Positions 52,056 to 63,900 of a DNA stretch of 64,000 bases are shown piece by piece (within the stretch, counting starts at the first letter, position 1; every line of letters begins with the position of its first letter). The translations under genes and the position numbers were made by a program. Source of the stretch: Spiroplasma phoeniceum P40. Its GTDB lineage: Bacteria > Bacillota_I > Bacilli_A > Mycoplasmatales > Mycoplasmataceae. Where the stretch lies: positions 1,674,001 through 1,738,000 of the forward strand of contig NZ_CP031088.1 of assembly GCF_003339775.1 (NCBI RefSeq). The letters run 5' to 3'. The notes beneath the pieces were generated by a model. That model did no database searches and was not told the DNA's origin. It saw only the letters and a program-made list of their open reading frames with translations.

Positions 52056-54078
52056 CTTTAAATCCTTTCCGACTGTTTTTTAATAAAGCTATTTTTATCT
52101 CATTACCAATTTCATTTTGTGGTTCATCATAAGTTCCAAATAATGAACCAAACATATAATTAATTTTTAGTTCTTTTAATTTACTATATCCTAAATAACT
52201 ATTAACTTGTGGTGCAATTAAAATAATATCAAGTTTTTCTGCTAAAATAATATATTCTTTAATTAAATTTTGATAATGCAAATGAATAAACATTTCACGA
52301 ATAATTGTTGGAGAAAAAACAGCATAATTAGGTTCATAATAGTACAAACTATTTAATTCCGTATCAATTGCTCCAAAATTTTTAACAGCAACTTCAATAC
52401 CAATATTTTTAATTGTATTTAAATTTTTTTTAAACTTTTCAGGATCAAAGCCAGTTTCCATTAAATCAAAAGTTAAAATTAAATTACCAGGTTTTACTTT
52501 TAATTCAATTAATTTTGTTGCAAATTTTTTTAAATTAAACTGATCACTACTAATAAAACTAGATGGATAAGTAATGAATAATTTTTGTTCTAAATAATTA
52601 TCTAATTTATGAAAATTTTTAATATTTAATGCCGCATTAAAACGAGCTAGCATTGTTTCATTTACAATTCCCCAAAAAGTATTACTATCTTTTCCAAATA
52701 TTAAATCACTATTAACCCCATCAACTAAATTACTACTATAATGATATGCTAATGTAAGGCCATCATTTACATTTATAATTGGAGAATATAAACTAACAAT
52801 TTTTTCTAACTGAATATGTTCATTTAAAGCTAAAATACTACGTTTTTGGTTTGACAATTTTTTAATATTTTCTGGATCAATAAAAAAAATTTGATTTGAA
52901 TATTCAAGATTTAACCGATTATCTGCTGTTGCAATATTATATTCTTTTAACTTATTTAAATTATTTGATTGTAATCCATATAATGAAGCATATCCTTGTA
53001 ATTTAACAATTATTTTATAATTTTTTAAAATAAAAGTCGTATTAACTTGTCGCAATAAAATTTCAAATTGTTTTAACAAATCAGTTTCTGGTCGTAACTT
53101 ACTTTTATTATGTAATAAGATACTACTAATATCAGGTTTTTCAATTTGATCAAGGGGAAGAAAAATTCCAAAATGATTTAAACTTGCTTTAAAAAATAAA
53201 ACATTTTGTTCTTTTCATAGTGTAAAAACTTGATGAGAAATAAGATCAATAATTTTATTTTTAACATTACTATTTAGAAATTTATCTAGTTTTTCAATAT
53301 TATTAATCATAAAAGTAAAATAAATTCCACGACGAATCTTATTCTTATGAATTAAATTATAAATAGCATCATGTGCTAAAGCCTCACGAACATAACTATT
53401 GCGGTCATATTCAATAATATTTTGTAATTTTATTGCATGAACATAAATTAATTCAATAATACCACAAATACTATAAGCAAAATAAGTCATTGCAATTCAC
53501 ACTAAAACATATAATTCACTTACAAAGTTTTCTGAAATAGCCATTCTTTTTGATTGTGCTAAAACAATAATTGAAGTCGTAATGAATCCTGTTAATGTCA
53601 ATAAAGACCATCTAGTTCATTTTGTTCATTTAAAATACCAACTCACAAAAACAATTAGAAGGGTTAAAACATAAAGTACTGAAATCATAATAATATTAGG
53701 AGTACCTGTCAAAGGTAAAAAATAATTATTATTTAAAAATGGTAAAAGAGCAAAAAGAAAAGTAAAAATAATAATCGTATATAAAATTGTGGCAAAGCAA
53801 GAAATAAAAACACCTATCATTCAACAAACTATTATTGGCAAAAAAATATTAATAGCAATCATTGTATTGGTTTCGCCAGTTTTTGGTGGCACAAAAAATG
53901 GGATTAATCCTTGGGCAATAATAACCAAAATTGCAAAAACACCACCAATAACAACTTGATAATAAATTGAAAAACGAGCAAAAGAATTACGCACTAAACC
54001 TCATGTAAAAATATAAATGATAGAAAAAATAATTATAAATAATAAATATACAAAAATAATATTTAAAATATTACTCAC
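52039..54078 (-). CDS. Membrane protein with degenerate GGDEF- and EAL-like domains
   Basis: 679 residues from a GTG behind GAGGTGG. Residues 1-210 hold about six hydrophobic helices (FVYLLFIIIFSIIYIFTWGL, TIIIFTFLFALLPFL). Residues 222-335 follow the GGDEF fold pattern (YDRNSYVREALAHDAIYNLI, GIYFTFMINNIEKLDKFLNS) without a GGDEF signature. Residues 420-670 follow EAL: LAYHYSSN replaces ExLxR, VKNFGAIDTELNSLYYYEPN replaces the DDFGTGYSSL block, and INYMFGSLFG matches the YxQGYLFG end. Catalytic Glu and Asp-Asp are lost, so it should be enzymatically dead. A c-di-GMP sensor or relic are both possible. Confidence 0.7.
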
Positions 54079-54258
54079 TTACTTCCACCTCTTTTAACAA
54101 ACCTTGTACTTTTTTTATTATATCATTCCTTTTAAAAATATTTTTGAACTTAAAAAAGAAACTAAAATTCTCATAAATAATTTCTTGAATCTAATAATTT
54201 ATTTATGACAAAACAAGTTTCTTTTAATTTCTACCTTATTTTTAATAAAAATAAAAAA

Positions 54259-54682
54259 TGGTGGAGATGGCGGGAATTGAACCCGCGTCCACAAATAACA
54301 TTCTAATATCTTCTACAGTTTAGTCTAATCATCTTTTTTTCATTATTTAATAATAGGATTAGACAACTAATTAAATAACTAGATAATAAGAATTTCAAAA
54401 TTCTAACATTATCAATTAGAATTTCTATTAGATTAAGACTTGAGATACGATAATAGTTAATAATCTACAATTAAATACTATTACGGCTAGCAATCCTCTA
54501 ACAGCGAGGAATTAAGCTGCTAACATTGATCCTGCTAATTGATTGTTCATCATAAAAGCTTGCATTTCAATTTTGTCTTCTTTTTGTTTTTTGTTTGCGT
54601 TTCTTCAAACCTAGTAGCATTATAGTCTGCGAAACTACTGCCAATATTAGTAGATCATTCCTGTCGAAACCGGAACATCCCC
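54259..54682 (-). ncRNA. ssrA: tmRNA
   Basis: 424 nt. The 5' end GGGGATGTTCCGGTTTCGAC and the 3' end with CGGGTTCAATTCCCGCCA-type T arm ending in encoded CCA form the tRNA-like part. The tag reading frame starts at the resume codon GCA (54598), runs ANKKQKEDKIEMQ through QLAGSMLAA and stops at TAA 54512. At 28 residues the tag is long and Lys/Met-rich but keeps the LAA end. It rescues stalled ribosomes and marks proteins for proteolysis. Confidence 0.96.
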
Positions 54683-54725
54683 ATATAGTAATTATACTCT
54701 TAAATTATTAAATAGTAAATAATAA

Positions 54726-55972
54726 CTATTTAGTACATTTTTTTTGAAATAATTGCTGAAAATGATATTCATGGCTAATTTCTTTTCCAATTTTTGTACC
54801 TAAAGTAATTCGAATTAAAGTATAGTAATCCATGATTAAACTAAAACTACTAAAAAATAAGGTAAATAATAAGAAAAGTCCCATACCTAGAATATAATCT
54901 TTTTGTAATCAAAATAATAATCGCTCAACAATTAACATAGGATTTGTAATTAAATTATTATTTTTTAAATTTAAATATTGAACATAATAATTTAAACTAC
55001 TAAAAAAATAACTAAATAACCCAAGACTAGTAATTAACATGATAAGTTTTAAAAAATTAACTGTAATTGCACTATCATTTTTATTAATCCAATTTATTAA
55101 GCAAATAACACTTTCCAGCAAAAACTCAATTATAAAGCAAACAATAGTAAGGATACTCAAAATATAAATAATGTTATTCGGGTTTAATGAATAATTTGTT
55201 CTATTATAATTATAAACAATCAATTCTTTGATTTTTCATTGAAAAATACCAGATAAAAAAATATGAAAAGTCAAAAGAATTTGAACGGTTTTAACAACAA
55301 TTAAAGTAATCTTAAGATTCTTTTCAAACACTAACCACGTTCAGAACTTTTGAAAATCTAATTTTTTTGTTAAGAAAAAACTAATTTTTTTGGGTGAATA
55401 ATATTTCAATAGTAATATTCTCATTTGTAAAATTTGTAAATTATCATTATTTTCTTGAATTTTACAATTAAAAAAAGTTGTAATTTTATTATAAAATTTA
55501 CTATTTGTTTTACAAATTAAATATTTATCTAGAAACTGAAACAAACTAATATTGTTAAAAATAGACACTTTAACTTGGTTATCATTCAAGTCATATTCAC
55601 TAAAAATACTTTTTAATGTTTGGCGATTAAAATAAATAATTTTTTTTCATTGATATAAATAAGTTATTATAAAGAATAAAATAAAAATACTAATAGCTGT
55701 TGTGATAGCATAAAAAATCTTTCGTGACAATAATCTTTATTCTGCAAATAATTATTACTAAAAGTAAAATATGATGTTAAAAATAATAAAAACAATTGCA
55801 ATACATTTATAATTAAACCAATATTAATAACAACTAATAAAAAATAAAATAATTTACTAGCGATTCAACTTTCACTATTTTTTTATTTTTAAAATGTTTT
55901 AATAAATAAATTCCTTCTCAACTACTACCAAAAAGAAGAAATAAAATATTTTAAAGATACTAAATCTGTCAT
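54726..55972 (-). pseudogene. Multi-helix membrane protein (frameshifted N-terminus)
   Basis: The start MTDLVSLKYFISSFW behind AAGGAGA soon meets TAG. The frame changes, giving KLFYFLLVVINIGLIINVLQ and FTFSNNYLQNK. It changes again near 55731 to SRKIFYAITTAISIFILFFI and then stays open for 334 codons to FQKKCTK. That main part has helices (IIYILSILTIVCFIIEFLLE, LKLIMLITSLGLFSYFFSS, MGLFLLFTLFFSSFSLIMDY) separated by a soluble stretch. A TTG start at 55730 could still express it. No family recognised. Confidence 0.5.
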
Positions 55973-55986
55973 ACTTTTCTCCTTCC

Positions 55987-57175
55987 TTAAGTAATGTTAA
56001 AAGAAGCATGTATCCCAACAGTTCCGGCTGCAGGATTAATTTTAAGATAATTTTTATTGATACTTTTAAATCAGGCAAAAACATATGGTAATCCCCCATG
56101 GTCAGCACTCTTTCATAAATTTTTTAGTTGAGTTGTTGGTGACCACAAATCTAAGTCATTCGGCTGTTCACCTTTTTTCAAAACAACATTTACATCATTT
56201 GCTTGCATAAAATGTGAATTATGAACATGTGCTGATCACTTAATTAAATAATCAGTTACATCATTAACAACTTCCGCAATAGTTGTTGTTCCAGCATATG
56301 TTTTGTTAACAATAGGTTTCCAATCAATATTTCTTCAGTCTTTAGCATTAAAATCATTACTGTCAATAGAAACACTTCAAACTGATAAAAACTCTGGTTT
56401 TTTATAAAAACTAAATCCTTTACTTTCTAGGATTACCTTATAATTACTTTCAACAACTGTGGAATTAAATATTAACATTGCTCTTGATGCATCAAATTTA
56501 ACAAAGTTACTACTATCTTTTTTGACTTTAATTTCCAAGTTAAAGAATCCAAATGGTAACGGATTATTGTCATTTCACATTTTTTTGTTTTTATAATAAT
56601 ATGCTACAATCTCCTCGTATCCTTCTTCCGTTTGAAAAATATTATTAATATTTTGTACAAATCCTGCTATTAATTTAGCATTATCAAATGGAACTGGATT
56701 ATCAGAATAAAATAAGACACTATTTTTTAAAATATTTAATTCAGTTAAATCAACATTAGTATTAATTGTAATTCATTTTTCATTTTGGTAATGACCATAA
56801 TTATTTAGTGTAATATGAATTGAAAAATAAGTAATTGGTAATAAGTTTCGTACAGCACTAAAGTCAATTAAATAATTTGAATTAGGTGTCGTATGATATC
56901 CATAATAAATATCAACATTAATTTTAAAAAGATCAATTTCTTCAAAATTAATTTGAATAATTTTAAGAATAGTACTCAGCAAAGTTTGAAACTCGCCAAG
57001 TTCACTACCTAACATTTGATCAACTGTTCATGAATAATTTTGAAATACTGTTTCATTAATTTGTGCTAAATCAAAATTAAGATTCTCTTATTGTGTATTT
57101 TTGCAAGCAATAAGCGGACTAATATTTCCAAATAAGATAGTTCCTACTAAATAATGACTCTAATAACTTCTTCAT
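55987..57175 (-). pseudogene. Surface lipoprotein (broken at the signal peptide)
   Basis: MKKLLESLF, then with a frame correction VGTILFGNISPLIACKNT, a lipoprotein signal, followed by stops near 57095. From FDLAQINETVFQNYSWTVDQ the frame is open for about 360 codons to IHASFNIT, with INFEEIDLFKINVDIYYGYH, AYYYKNKKMWNDNNPLPFGF and DYLIKWSAHVHNSHFMQAND. So the mature domain is intact but the export signal is not. Hydrophilic and Trp/Asn-rich like the pair at 31.9-35.9 kb but without clear identity. Confidence 0.6.
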
Positions 57176-57389
57176 AATACTACTTTATAATGAATTAACA
57201 TACATAAATAATTCATAAACTTGTTATCCTATTGTTTTTCCATAATGCATATTGTAATAGCAATTAGGATTTTCCAAGCACTTATTAATAGAATAATAAC
57301 ACTATTTTAAAATAATGCAACGGTTTGAAATTGTTTTTTTAATTTGACTTCATTTTAGAATAATTAGGCAAACTAAAAAGGAATTTATT
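57176..57389. other. Intergenic, no feature recognised
   Basis: AT-rich sequence without a ribosome site plus ORF, strong hairpin or tRNA. It probably contains the promoter of the lipoprotein remnant. Confidence 0.4.
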
Positions 57390-57700
57390 ACTAAATTTTA
57401 AAATTTTTATTTTATATATTTGAAAAATAATTCATGAGGTGTTTTTCAATTTAAACAACGCCTTATTTTTAAATTAATAGTATGTATAATCCAATTAATC
57501 TTATTTTGATTAAAAAGATAACCTTTATGATCATATAATTGTCAAATTACAGAAGTTTGAAAAGCTTCATTATTAACGTTGAAACAATATAAACCATTAT
57601 TTTAAAAAATTGGTGCACTTTTATTAAGATCAGTAAAAATAATATTACTTACTTTATTTGCTTTATAATCAAAAGTAAATTTTATTTCAACATTCTAATA
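57390..57700 (-). pseudogene. Transposase C-terminal fragment
   Basis: A minus-strand tract reads VEIKFTFDYKANKVSNIIFT, a TAA, then NNEAFQTSVIWQLYDHKGYL and INWIIHTINLKIRRCLNWKT followed by PHELFF. The last part has the integrase-type ending N...R..LNWKTP.E.F seen in IS30/IS3 transposases, similar in style to the end of the element at 1224. No N-terminal part, no ends. Confidence 0.5.
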
Positions 57701-57869
57701 TAGAAAGTATTTTTTTCATTTCCTTCACTCCTTTTATATTTATTAAATTTTTATAAAAATCATTAATTTAAAAGTCAGCAGATAACATTAAATTATCATT
57801 ACCTGCTTATAACCATTAATAAAAATTGTTGTATATTTAATTGGCTTATCCATACTCAAACAATTATTT

Positions 57870-58118
57870 TTAATTGCTAAAACAAAATATTTTAAATCAT
57901 CATTGTTTTTTATGATTTTGTGTTTTAGCATTATTTTTATTTATTAAAACAACATTTCAAAAATAAATTCAAAGTAAAATAATTATAAAAATATTTTTAA
58001 AAATTGTTGATAATTTAATATCATTTATATTTTCAATAAAATATAAATTTAAAATTAAACACAATAATAACAAAATAAAACCAAACGATAATCTCCGAAA
58101 AATTTGTTTTACTTCCAT
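57870..58118 (-). CDS. Small two-helix membrane protein
   Basis: 82 residues: MEVKQIFRRLSFGFILLLLC, LYFIENINDIKLSTIFKNIF, IIILLWIYFWNVVLINKNNA. Two hydrophobic helices with a basic N-terminus and a polar C-terminal tail. It starts 5 bp after the preceding gene's stop, so the two are probably an operon. Function unknown. From 57721 to 57869 nothing is recognised. Confidence 0.45.
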
Positions 58119-58122
58119 TACG

Positions 58123-58467
58123 CTAATTATTAATTACAATTGTGCTAAGAAAGATAGCAAATAATAAAAAAATAAAATTTAATAAATTAATTGTTGTTCT
58201 TTCTATTCATCCAAAAGAAAATTGAATAAAAATATTAAGAACAAGCAAAATTGATAAATTGCTAATAAAAGTAAAAATAAAACTAATAATTGCAAATTTA
58301 GTAAAGGTGTTATTAATATTTTTAATAGATTTTGTTTTTAAAAAACTAATGCGGATTAAAATACTAATAATTAAAAAATAAAAATTCAAAAAAATTGATG
58401 AAAAGATATTATTTATAAAGTTAATAAATCTATTAAAAGTAATATTAGATAAAAAATTTATTAACAT
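58123..58467 (-). CDS. Small multi-helix membrane protein
   Basis: 114 residues, MLINFLSNITFNRFINFINN behind AGGAGTGG. Three hydrophobic helices (IFLNFYFLIISILIRISF, FAIISFIFTFISNLSILLVL, LLNFIFLLFAIFLSTIVI). Very Ile/Phe/Asn-rich, as expected for AT-rich membrane ORFs. No family recognised. Confidence 0.5.
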
Positions 58468-58507
58468 TTTTTTCCACTCCTATATTTTTACATAGTAATA
58501 TTTTACA

Positions 58508-58537
58508 AAAAAAGCAAAGTGCTAATTTTGCTTTTTT
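58508..58537 (-). terminator. rplJ-rplL terminator
   Basis: AAAAAAGCAAA, 8-nt loop, TTTGCTTTTTT, 12 bp after the rplL stop. Confidence 0.9.
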
Positions 58538-58549
58538 AAGAAAATTAAA

Positions 58550-58915
58550 TTATTTAAGGTCAACTGAAGCTCCAGCAGTTACTAATTGTCCTTTAATTTC
58601 TTCTGCTTCTTCTATCTTTACTTTTTCTTTAATTACTGCTGGTAATTTATCAACAATTGCTTTTGCTGCCATTAATTCTTTTCCAGTAATTTCTTTAACT
58701 AATTTAATAATTGCAACTTTACTTGGTCCTGTGTCTGTTAACACAATATTAACCTCTGAAGGACCAGCTGCTGCTCCTGCTTCTGCGGGAACAGCAGCAA
58801 CTGCTGCTGCAGCTACAACACCAAAATGATCTTCAATTAATTTTACTAATTCATTTAATTCCGATAATTTCATTTCTTCTAATGCTTTAATAATATCATC
58901 TTTTGATAATGACAT
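58550..58915 (-). CDS. rplL: Ribosomal protein L7/L12
   Basis: 121 residues. N-terminal dimerisation helix (DDIIKALEEMKLSELNELVK), an Ala-rich hinge and the C-terminal factor-binding domain with AIIKLVKEITGKELMAAKAI, VDKLPAVIKEKV and ending TAGASVDLK. Stalk protein that recruits translational GTPases. GAGGAAAA precedes the ATG. 55 bp separate it from rplJ. Confidence 0.98.
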   Translation of the reverse strand: MSLSKDDIIKALEEMKLSELNELVKLIEDHFGVVAAAAVAAVPAEAGAAAGPSEVNIVLTDTGPSKVAIIKLVKEITGKELMAAKAIVDKLPAVIKEKVKIEEAEEIKGQLVTAGASVDLK

Positions 58916-58970
58916 AATATTTTCCTCCTCATTAAGATTTTTCTATAAAATCTTTGAATAACATAACTAA

Positions 58971-59462
58971 TTATTCAGTTTTTGTTTTAGCAATTTCTTT
59001 AACTGCTATTGCAAACATACGTAATGGGTATAGTAAACTTGCTCCAAACATTGATAATAATTCATCTTTTGTTGGTAATGCTGCAATTTCAACAATTGCT
59101 TTTGTATCTAAAACTTTACCCTCATAAATTCCAGCTTTTAATTTTATTGCTGGATGTATTTTTGAAAATTTTGCTAAAGTTTTTGCGGCAGCCATCTGTT
59201 CACCTGTACCAAACACAAAAGCATTAGGACCTGTTAAAAATTGGTCTAATTCAGCAAATCCCGCCTCTTTAGCAGCCAAACTTACTAAGTTATTTTTATA
59301 TACTTTAATGTTTACATCTTGTTTTGTAAGCATTCTTCTTAGTTCTGTAAATTCAGCAACCGTTAATTTTTGATATTCAACAATAACTGCTGAATTAGCA
59401 TTTTTAAAGTTATTAACAATTTCATTAACAACTGCTGTTTTAATTTTAATTGCTGGCTTCAT
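58971..59462 (-). CDS. rplJ: Ribosomal protein L10
   Basis: 163 residues. VVNEIVNNFKNANSAVIVEY, LTVAEFTELRRMLTKQDVNI, VYKNNLVSLAAKEAGF and the GPNAFVFGT block, then the C-terminal L12-binding helix ending AVKEIAKTKTE. It anchors L7/L12 to the ribosome and binds its own leader for autoregulation. GGAGGCGAAGA precedes the ATG. Confidence 0.98.
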   Translation of the reverse strand: MKPAIKIKTAVVNEIVNNFKNANSAVIVEYQKLTVAEFTELRRMLTKQDVNIKVYKNNLVSLAAKEAGFAELDQFLTGPNAFVFGTGEQMAAAKTLAKFSKIHPAIKLKAGIYEGKVLDTKAIVEIAALPTKDELLSMFGASLLYPLRMFAIAVKEIAKTKTE

Positions 59463-59469
59463 TCTTCGC

Positions 59470-59645
59470 CTCCCTATAATAATTTTAAAAGCAAAAGCAA
59501 TTAACCAAGTGGATTAATTGCCTAAAACATTATTTAAATAATATAAAAACATGTCATTTTTCTATATCTCAATAATGCCTCGGCAACATAATTAAGATTT
59601 AATAAAATCCGTTGCTGTCTATGGTATTTTGATGACTATGTTACA
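59470..59645 (-). promoter_or_regulatory. L10 ribosomal protein leader
   Basis: The minus-strand leader holds GACAGCAACGGATTTTATTA and GTTGCCGAGGCATTATTGAG, the two sides of the L10-binding kink-turn region, then a GCAATTAA...TTAATTGC hairpin before the ribosome site. The L10-L12 complex is expected to bind it and repress its own operon. Confidence 0.85.
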
Positions 59646-59657
59646 ATACCAATTAAC

Positions 59658-59686
59658 ATACTATTATAATTTTTGTTAAAAGTCAA
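59658..59686 (-). promoter_or_regulatory. rplJ-rplL promoter
   Basis: TTGACT, 17 bp, TAGTAT on the minus strand. A TATAAT overlaps the spacer end, so the exact -10 is uncertain. Confidence 0.6.
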
Positions 59687-59726
59687 ATAAAAAAAGTTAT
59701 TTTAAAAAATTTTATTAATCTTGTTT

Positions 59727-60853
59727 TACTTTCGACTTATTTTCTTATACCGATATTTATTCCACAGTCATGTACCCAAACAAGATAGCACAACTGCCCC
59801 AGAAGAACTTAAAAAAACATATCCTAAAATTTCAACAACCAAAGTTTCTTTTTGCTTTACTGCAGGGGGAACAACAAGTTCTTCGTAAACTTGAAAAATA
59901 AAAGGGCCTTCATTATTATTAATAAAAATATTATCATTTTGGTCAATAGTAATTGTATGGACAGAAGTTCCAAAAATATTAGTTTTTCCAACATGTTTTG
60001 TTTTATTTTTAAAAAAATACACCCCAGCAAGTACTGTTGAATAATAAACATTATTATTTTTGTCAACAGTAATAGATAACGCTGTTTTATCCAATAAACC
60101 AATCTCTCTTAATTCTTTTTCAATACTTGAATACACATAATTACCAAAATAAATGTTATTTTCTTTATCAACAGCAAACGCATAAATTAATTCATTAAGT
60201 TTATGTTCGTCAGCTAAACTATACTCATTATTTAATTTTTGAATTGAAAAAAATTATCTTCATCAGTAGTAAAATATAAATTATCGTTGTGGTAAATCAC
60301 TAAAGCAAAAACTTTTCTATCAACTTTATTATCACTATTGTTATCATAAATAAATTTTTAAACTCTAGTTGACCCTGATAATAAATAATAAATTCCAGCA
60401 AAAGTACCTAAATACAAAGTATCATTACTGTCTAATGCAAGAACAATAATATTATTATCAACTAATTCATCATTTAAACCCTCAATTTTAACAATTGTTC
60501 CATTATTACCATCATAAATATATACTTGATGATCTTCGTTTACATAATAAATATTATTTTTTTGATCAACTGTTAAAGCAATAACATTATCATCAATTCC
60601 ATTATTTTTTTTGCTTTTGTTGTATCATTAAGAAAAAATAAATTCCCCGTGAAGTTCCAAAATAAACTATATTATTAGAAATTTTAATTGCATTACAAGA
60701 AATATTGTCAATTCCTTCAATTCTTGTTTGAATATATTGTTTTTCATTAAAACCAAATGGAGTATTACGACTATGATTAGGAACTTTATTAAAGGTTAGA
60801 TTTTGAACAAAAATAGAACTTGCAATAATGCAGAAAGTATATATTTTTTTCAT
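59727..60853 (-). pseudogene. Beta-propeller-like surface protein (three frameshifts)
   Basis: MKKIYTFCIIASSIFVQNLT is a signal peptide. About six or seven repeats of some 40 residues follow, each with the pattern (V/I)xA(L/I)TVDxxNNIYYxxxxxGVYxF: VIALTVDQKNNIYYVNEDHQ, IIVLALDSNDTLYLGTFAGI, ALSITVDKNNNVYYSTVLAG, VHTITIDQNDNIFINNNEGP. These are propeller blades. It ends VVEILGYVFLSSSGAVVLSC and a basic NKYRYKKISRK tail, a C-terminal membrane anchor. Breaks lie near 60620, 60355 and 60255. Probably an exposed binding protein in its intact form. Confidence 0.65.
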
Positions 60854-60963
60854 TGTTAATTTTTACCACTTCCCTAGCAATTAATTTTATTTATCATAAA
60901 TTAGGCTAACACAATATCTATATATTTAGTTTAACAAAAAAATTAATAAGAAATTAATAAATT

Positions 60964-60995
60964 TAAAAAATGTTATTTAATTAAATAACATTTTT
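60964..60995 (-). terminator. Palindromic terminator after the FtsX-like gene
   Basis: AAAAAATGTTATTTAA joined directly to TTAAATAACATTTTTT, a 16-bp perfect palindrome at the gene's stop codon. Confidence 0.75.
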
Positions 60996-63900
60996 TATTC
61001 CATTGTAATATTTATTAATTTATTCTTTTTAATTTTTCAAATCCCTACTCCAATTACTGAAATTAAAATAAAACCAATTGCTAATGTTGCTATTGAAACA
61101 ACATAAGATGAAAAAAGGAATTAATAACATTTCGGTACTTTTAAAAACAATATGAGCAATGACATTCCATAATAATTGGGCAATAACATAACTTAAAAAA
61201 TAACCTAAAACAATTGCAATAATTTTTCATGTTGGATATCCAAGGACTTTTAAAGTTAAGATTGTACGGCGATTTTCATCAAGCACCATAGCAATTAAGA
61301 CTGATAAAATTAAAGCAACAATGACAATTGTTAATCCTTCTAAAACATTAAGAACATCCCGGACAGTTCGAATTCCTTGTGAATAATTTTCTCGTAAAGT
61401 ATCAAATAGTCATATTTTGTTAAGACCATTTAATAATTTTAAATTTGTTCTTAAGTCTAATGCATTTTTAAGATCCGGTTTTTTATTATTATCAAACATT
61501 GTAAAATCATAATTATCGTTTAATGAAAATGACGAAATAATACGATAAGACTGCAAGGTTACTCTCAATGGACTAGCTCGTGATGCAACAACATTATAAT
61601 AAGAATTTGGTAAAAATTGTTCTCCTTTTTTAGTTAAATTAACTCATTGGTTCATAACCGTAACTAATGAATCTTGATTCATATAAATATTCCCCGAACT
61701 AATATCGGCATCATTTGAACCAATCACTTTAAAAGCAACTGGAACATACCCAATAGCATTTGTAATTCGAACATTTAATTTAAAAATATCCCCCGAAACT
61801 AAATTCATCGATTGATAAACCCGTTTTGCTAAAAGAACTGGTATTGGTTCATTAATTGAAACATTTGGGTCATTCCCAGTAGGGTCTGAACTAATTTTAT
61901 AGCCAAAGACTTCTTTTTGGGCAATATCACTTGGTGTCGTCTTAGAACGATAATTCAATAATTGATTACGGTCTGTTTCATCACTTGTTAACCCAACAAC
62001 ATTTAATTGTGAAACTGGATTTTTTGAATTTTTAGTATCATCTGGACTTCAACCTGCTAATAAGAAAACATACGGGAAATCATAATTTTTATCATAAACA
62101 ATATATGGTCCTAAATAAATATCTGGGTATTGACCATTAGTTGTTGTACTTAAACTATTAACCAAATTAATTCCACTAATAATTTAATTGTTTGAATATC
62201 AGCTTCATTTATTCCTTTTTCAATTAAAAATGGTTTCATAAGATTAATAATTTTTACTAAATTATCTCATCCATTAATTCATTCACCAGACTCATTATCC
62301 TTAACTTTATAATTAGCAACTGCCTCAACTGTTGTTGCACTTATATATGGATATGTTTTTGTTTCTTCATCATAATTAATCTTACTTATAACAAGAGTTG
62401 CACCACTTGGATCACCAATAATATTTAATAAATCACCACAATTTTTTCATATTTTTTGAATCTGAAAAAGATAGACTTGTAAAGCACATCAATGGATTTG
62501 GAAAGTTAAATGTTTTATTATCATCAATAATTTTTGCCTCATGGTAATAATTCATACTCTTATCAGCCGTCATTCACTGATAAGGTTTACTATTGCTGGC
62601 TTCTTGTGCAATATCTTGTTGATAATAACTAGCAATTAAATATGATTTAATATCATTCTTAAAATAACTTAAAGAATCTTTAACAATTCCTTGTGCCATT
62701 ACTCCTGCATCTAACTGGAAAAATTAACAAAAAGGACGAAAAAACTAAAACAATTAATACCATAATTCATTTTCCTAAAGATTTTAGTGCAAAGGTAAAT
62801 GATAAATGAACATTAAATGTTCATCCAAAATGAGCATATTTACGACCTTTTTTCCTTTTTTAGGACGAAAACTTAAATTAGAACCTTTTAAATCATAAAT
62901 TAAATCCAAAGCTGTCCGATTTAGAAAAATAAATGAGATTAAGAAAGACATCCCAATAAAAATAAGTGGAATAAAAATTGTCGCTGAAACAAAAATTAGT
63001 GGATTAAAATAAAATGATGATAATGGTAATACTATTGAATATAAATTTGAAATAGTGAAATACATTTGCAGAGGAATACTTAAAGCTCATCCTAATAAAC
63101 AACCAATTAAAGTTTTAAAAAAAATGTTAAAAGTAAAAATAAATGATAATTCAAAGCGATGATATCCTAATGATTTTAAGACTCTAATTTGTCGTTTTGC
63201 ATTAGTAATATCTTTTTTAATGAAAAAATCAATAATAAATAAAATAATAATTGAACAAGCAACAGCAATTGAAGTATTAATAATAAAACCAGTATTTGTT
63301 AACATCACAACTTGTCCCGGTAATTATGCTTCAAAAGCGACAATTGCATTATCATGCGCTACAAAATAATTGCTTAAAAATTTTCTTAATAAAGTTATTT
63401 TTTGTGGTTCAGTTAAATTACCATTAACATTAATAAAACTAGTAATTTTTTCAGTTCCATTTGAAAAATTTTGCTTGATAGCATTAAAAATTAATATCAT
63501 TCATAAATAATACTGAACCATTTTTTAAATCAATAATTTTATGACCAGTAGCAAGAGTTGATAGACTTACTAAATCAGGATAAATATTACTTACCTTTGC
63601 CCCATATCCAATAATATTAAATTGTAAATTTTGAATATTTCCTAAATTAAAGTGTCCACCAAGTTTTAAATGATTATAATCAGCATATTGTTTATTTAAA
63701 ATAATTTTATTTTCTGTTAAATCACTAATATGTTCTCATTTTGTTACTTCAAAAAGACGATTAAACGGAGTATAAAAAATATTATTACCTCGTCAACCAT
63801 CACCGTTATATAATAAATTTTTATTTTTGTTAACAGCAGTAGCATTAAATATTGCTTATCTTTTGCTAAATTATTTGCAGTAAATTGATAACCAACATTA

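Noticed and set aside
59009-59227. Plus-strand 72-aa ORF
   Set aside because: Antisense to rplJ, which is unmistakable on the minus strand.
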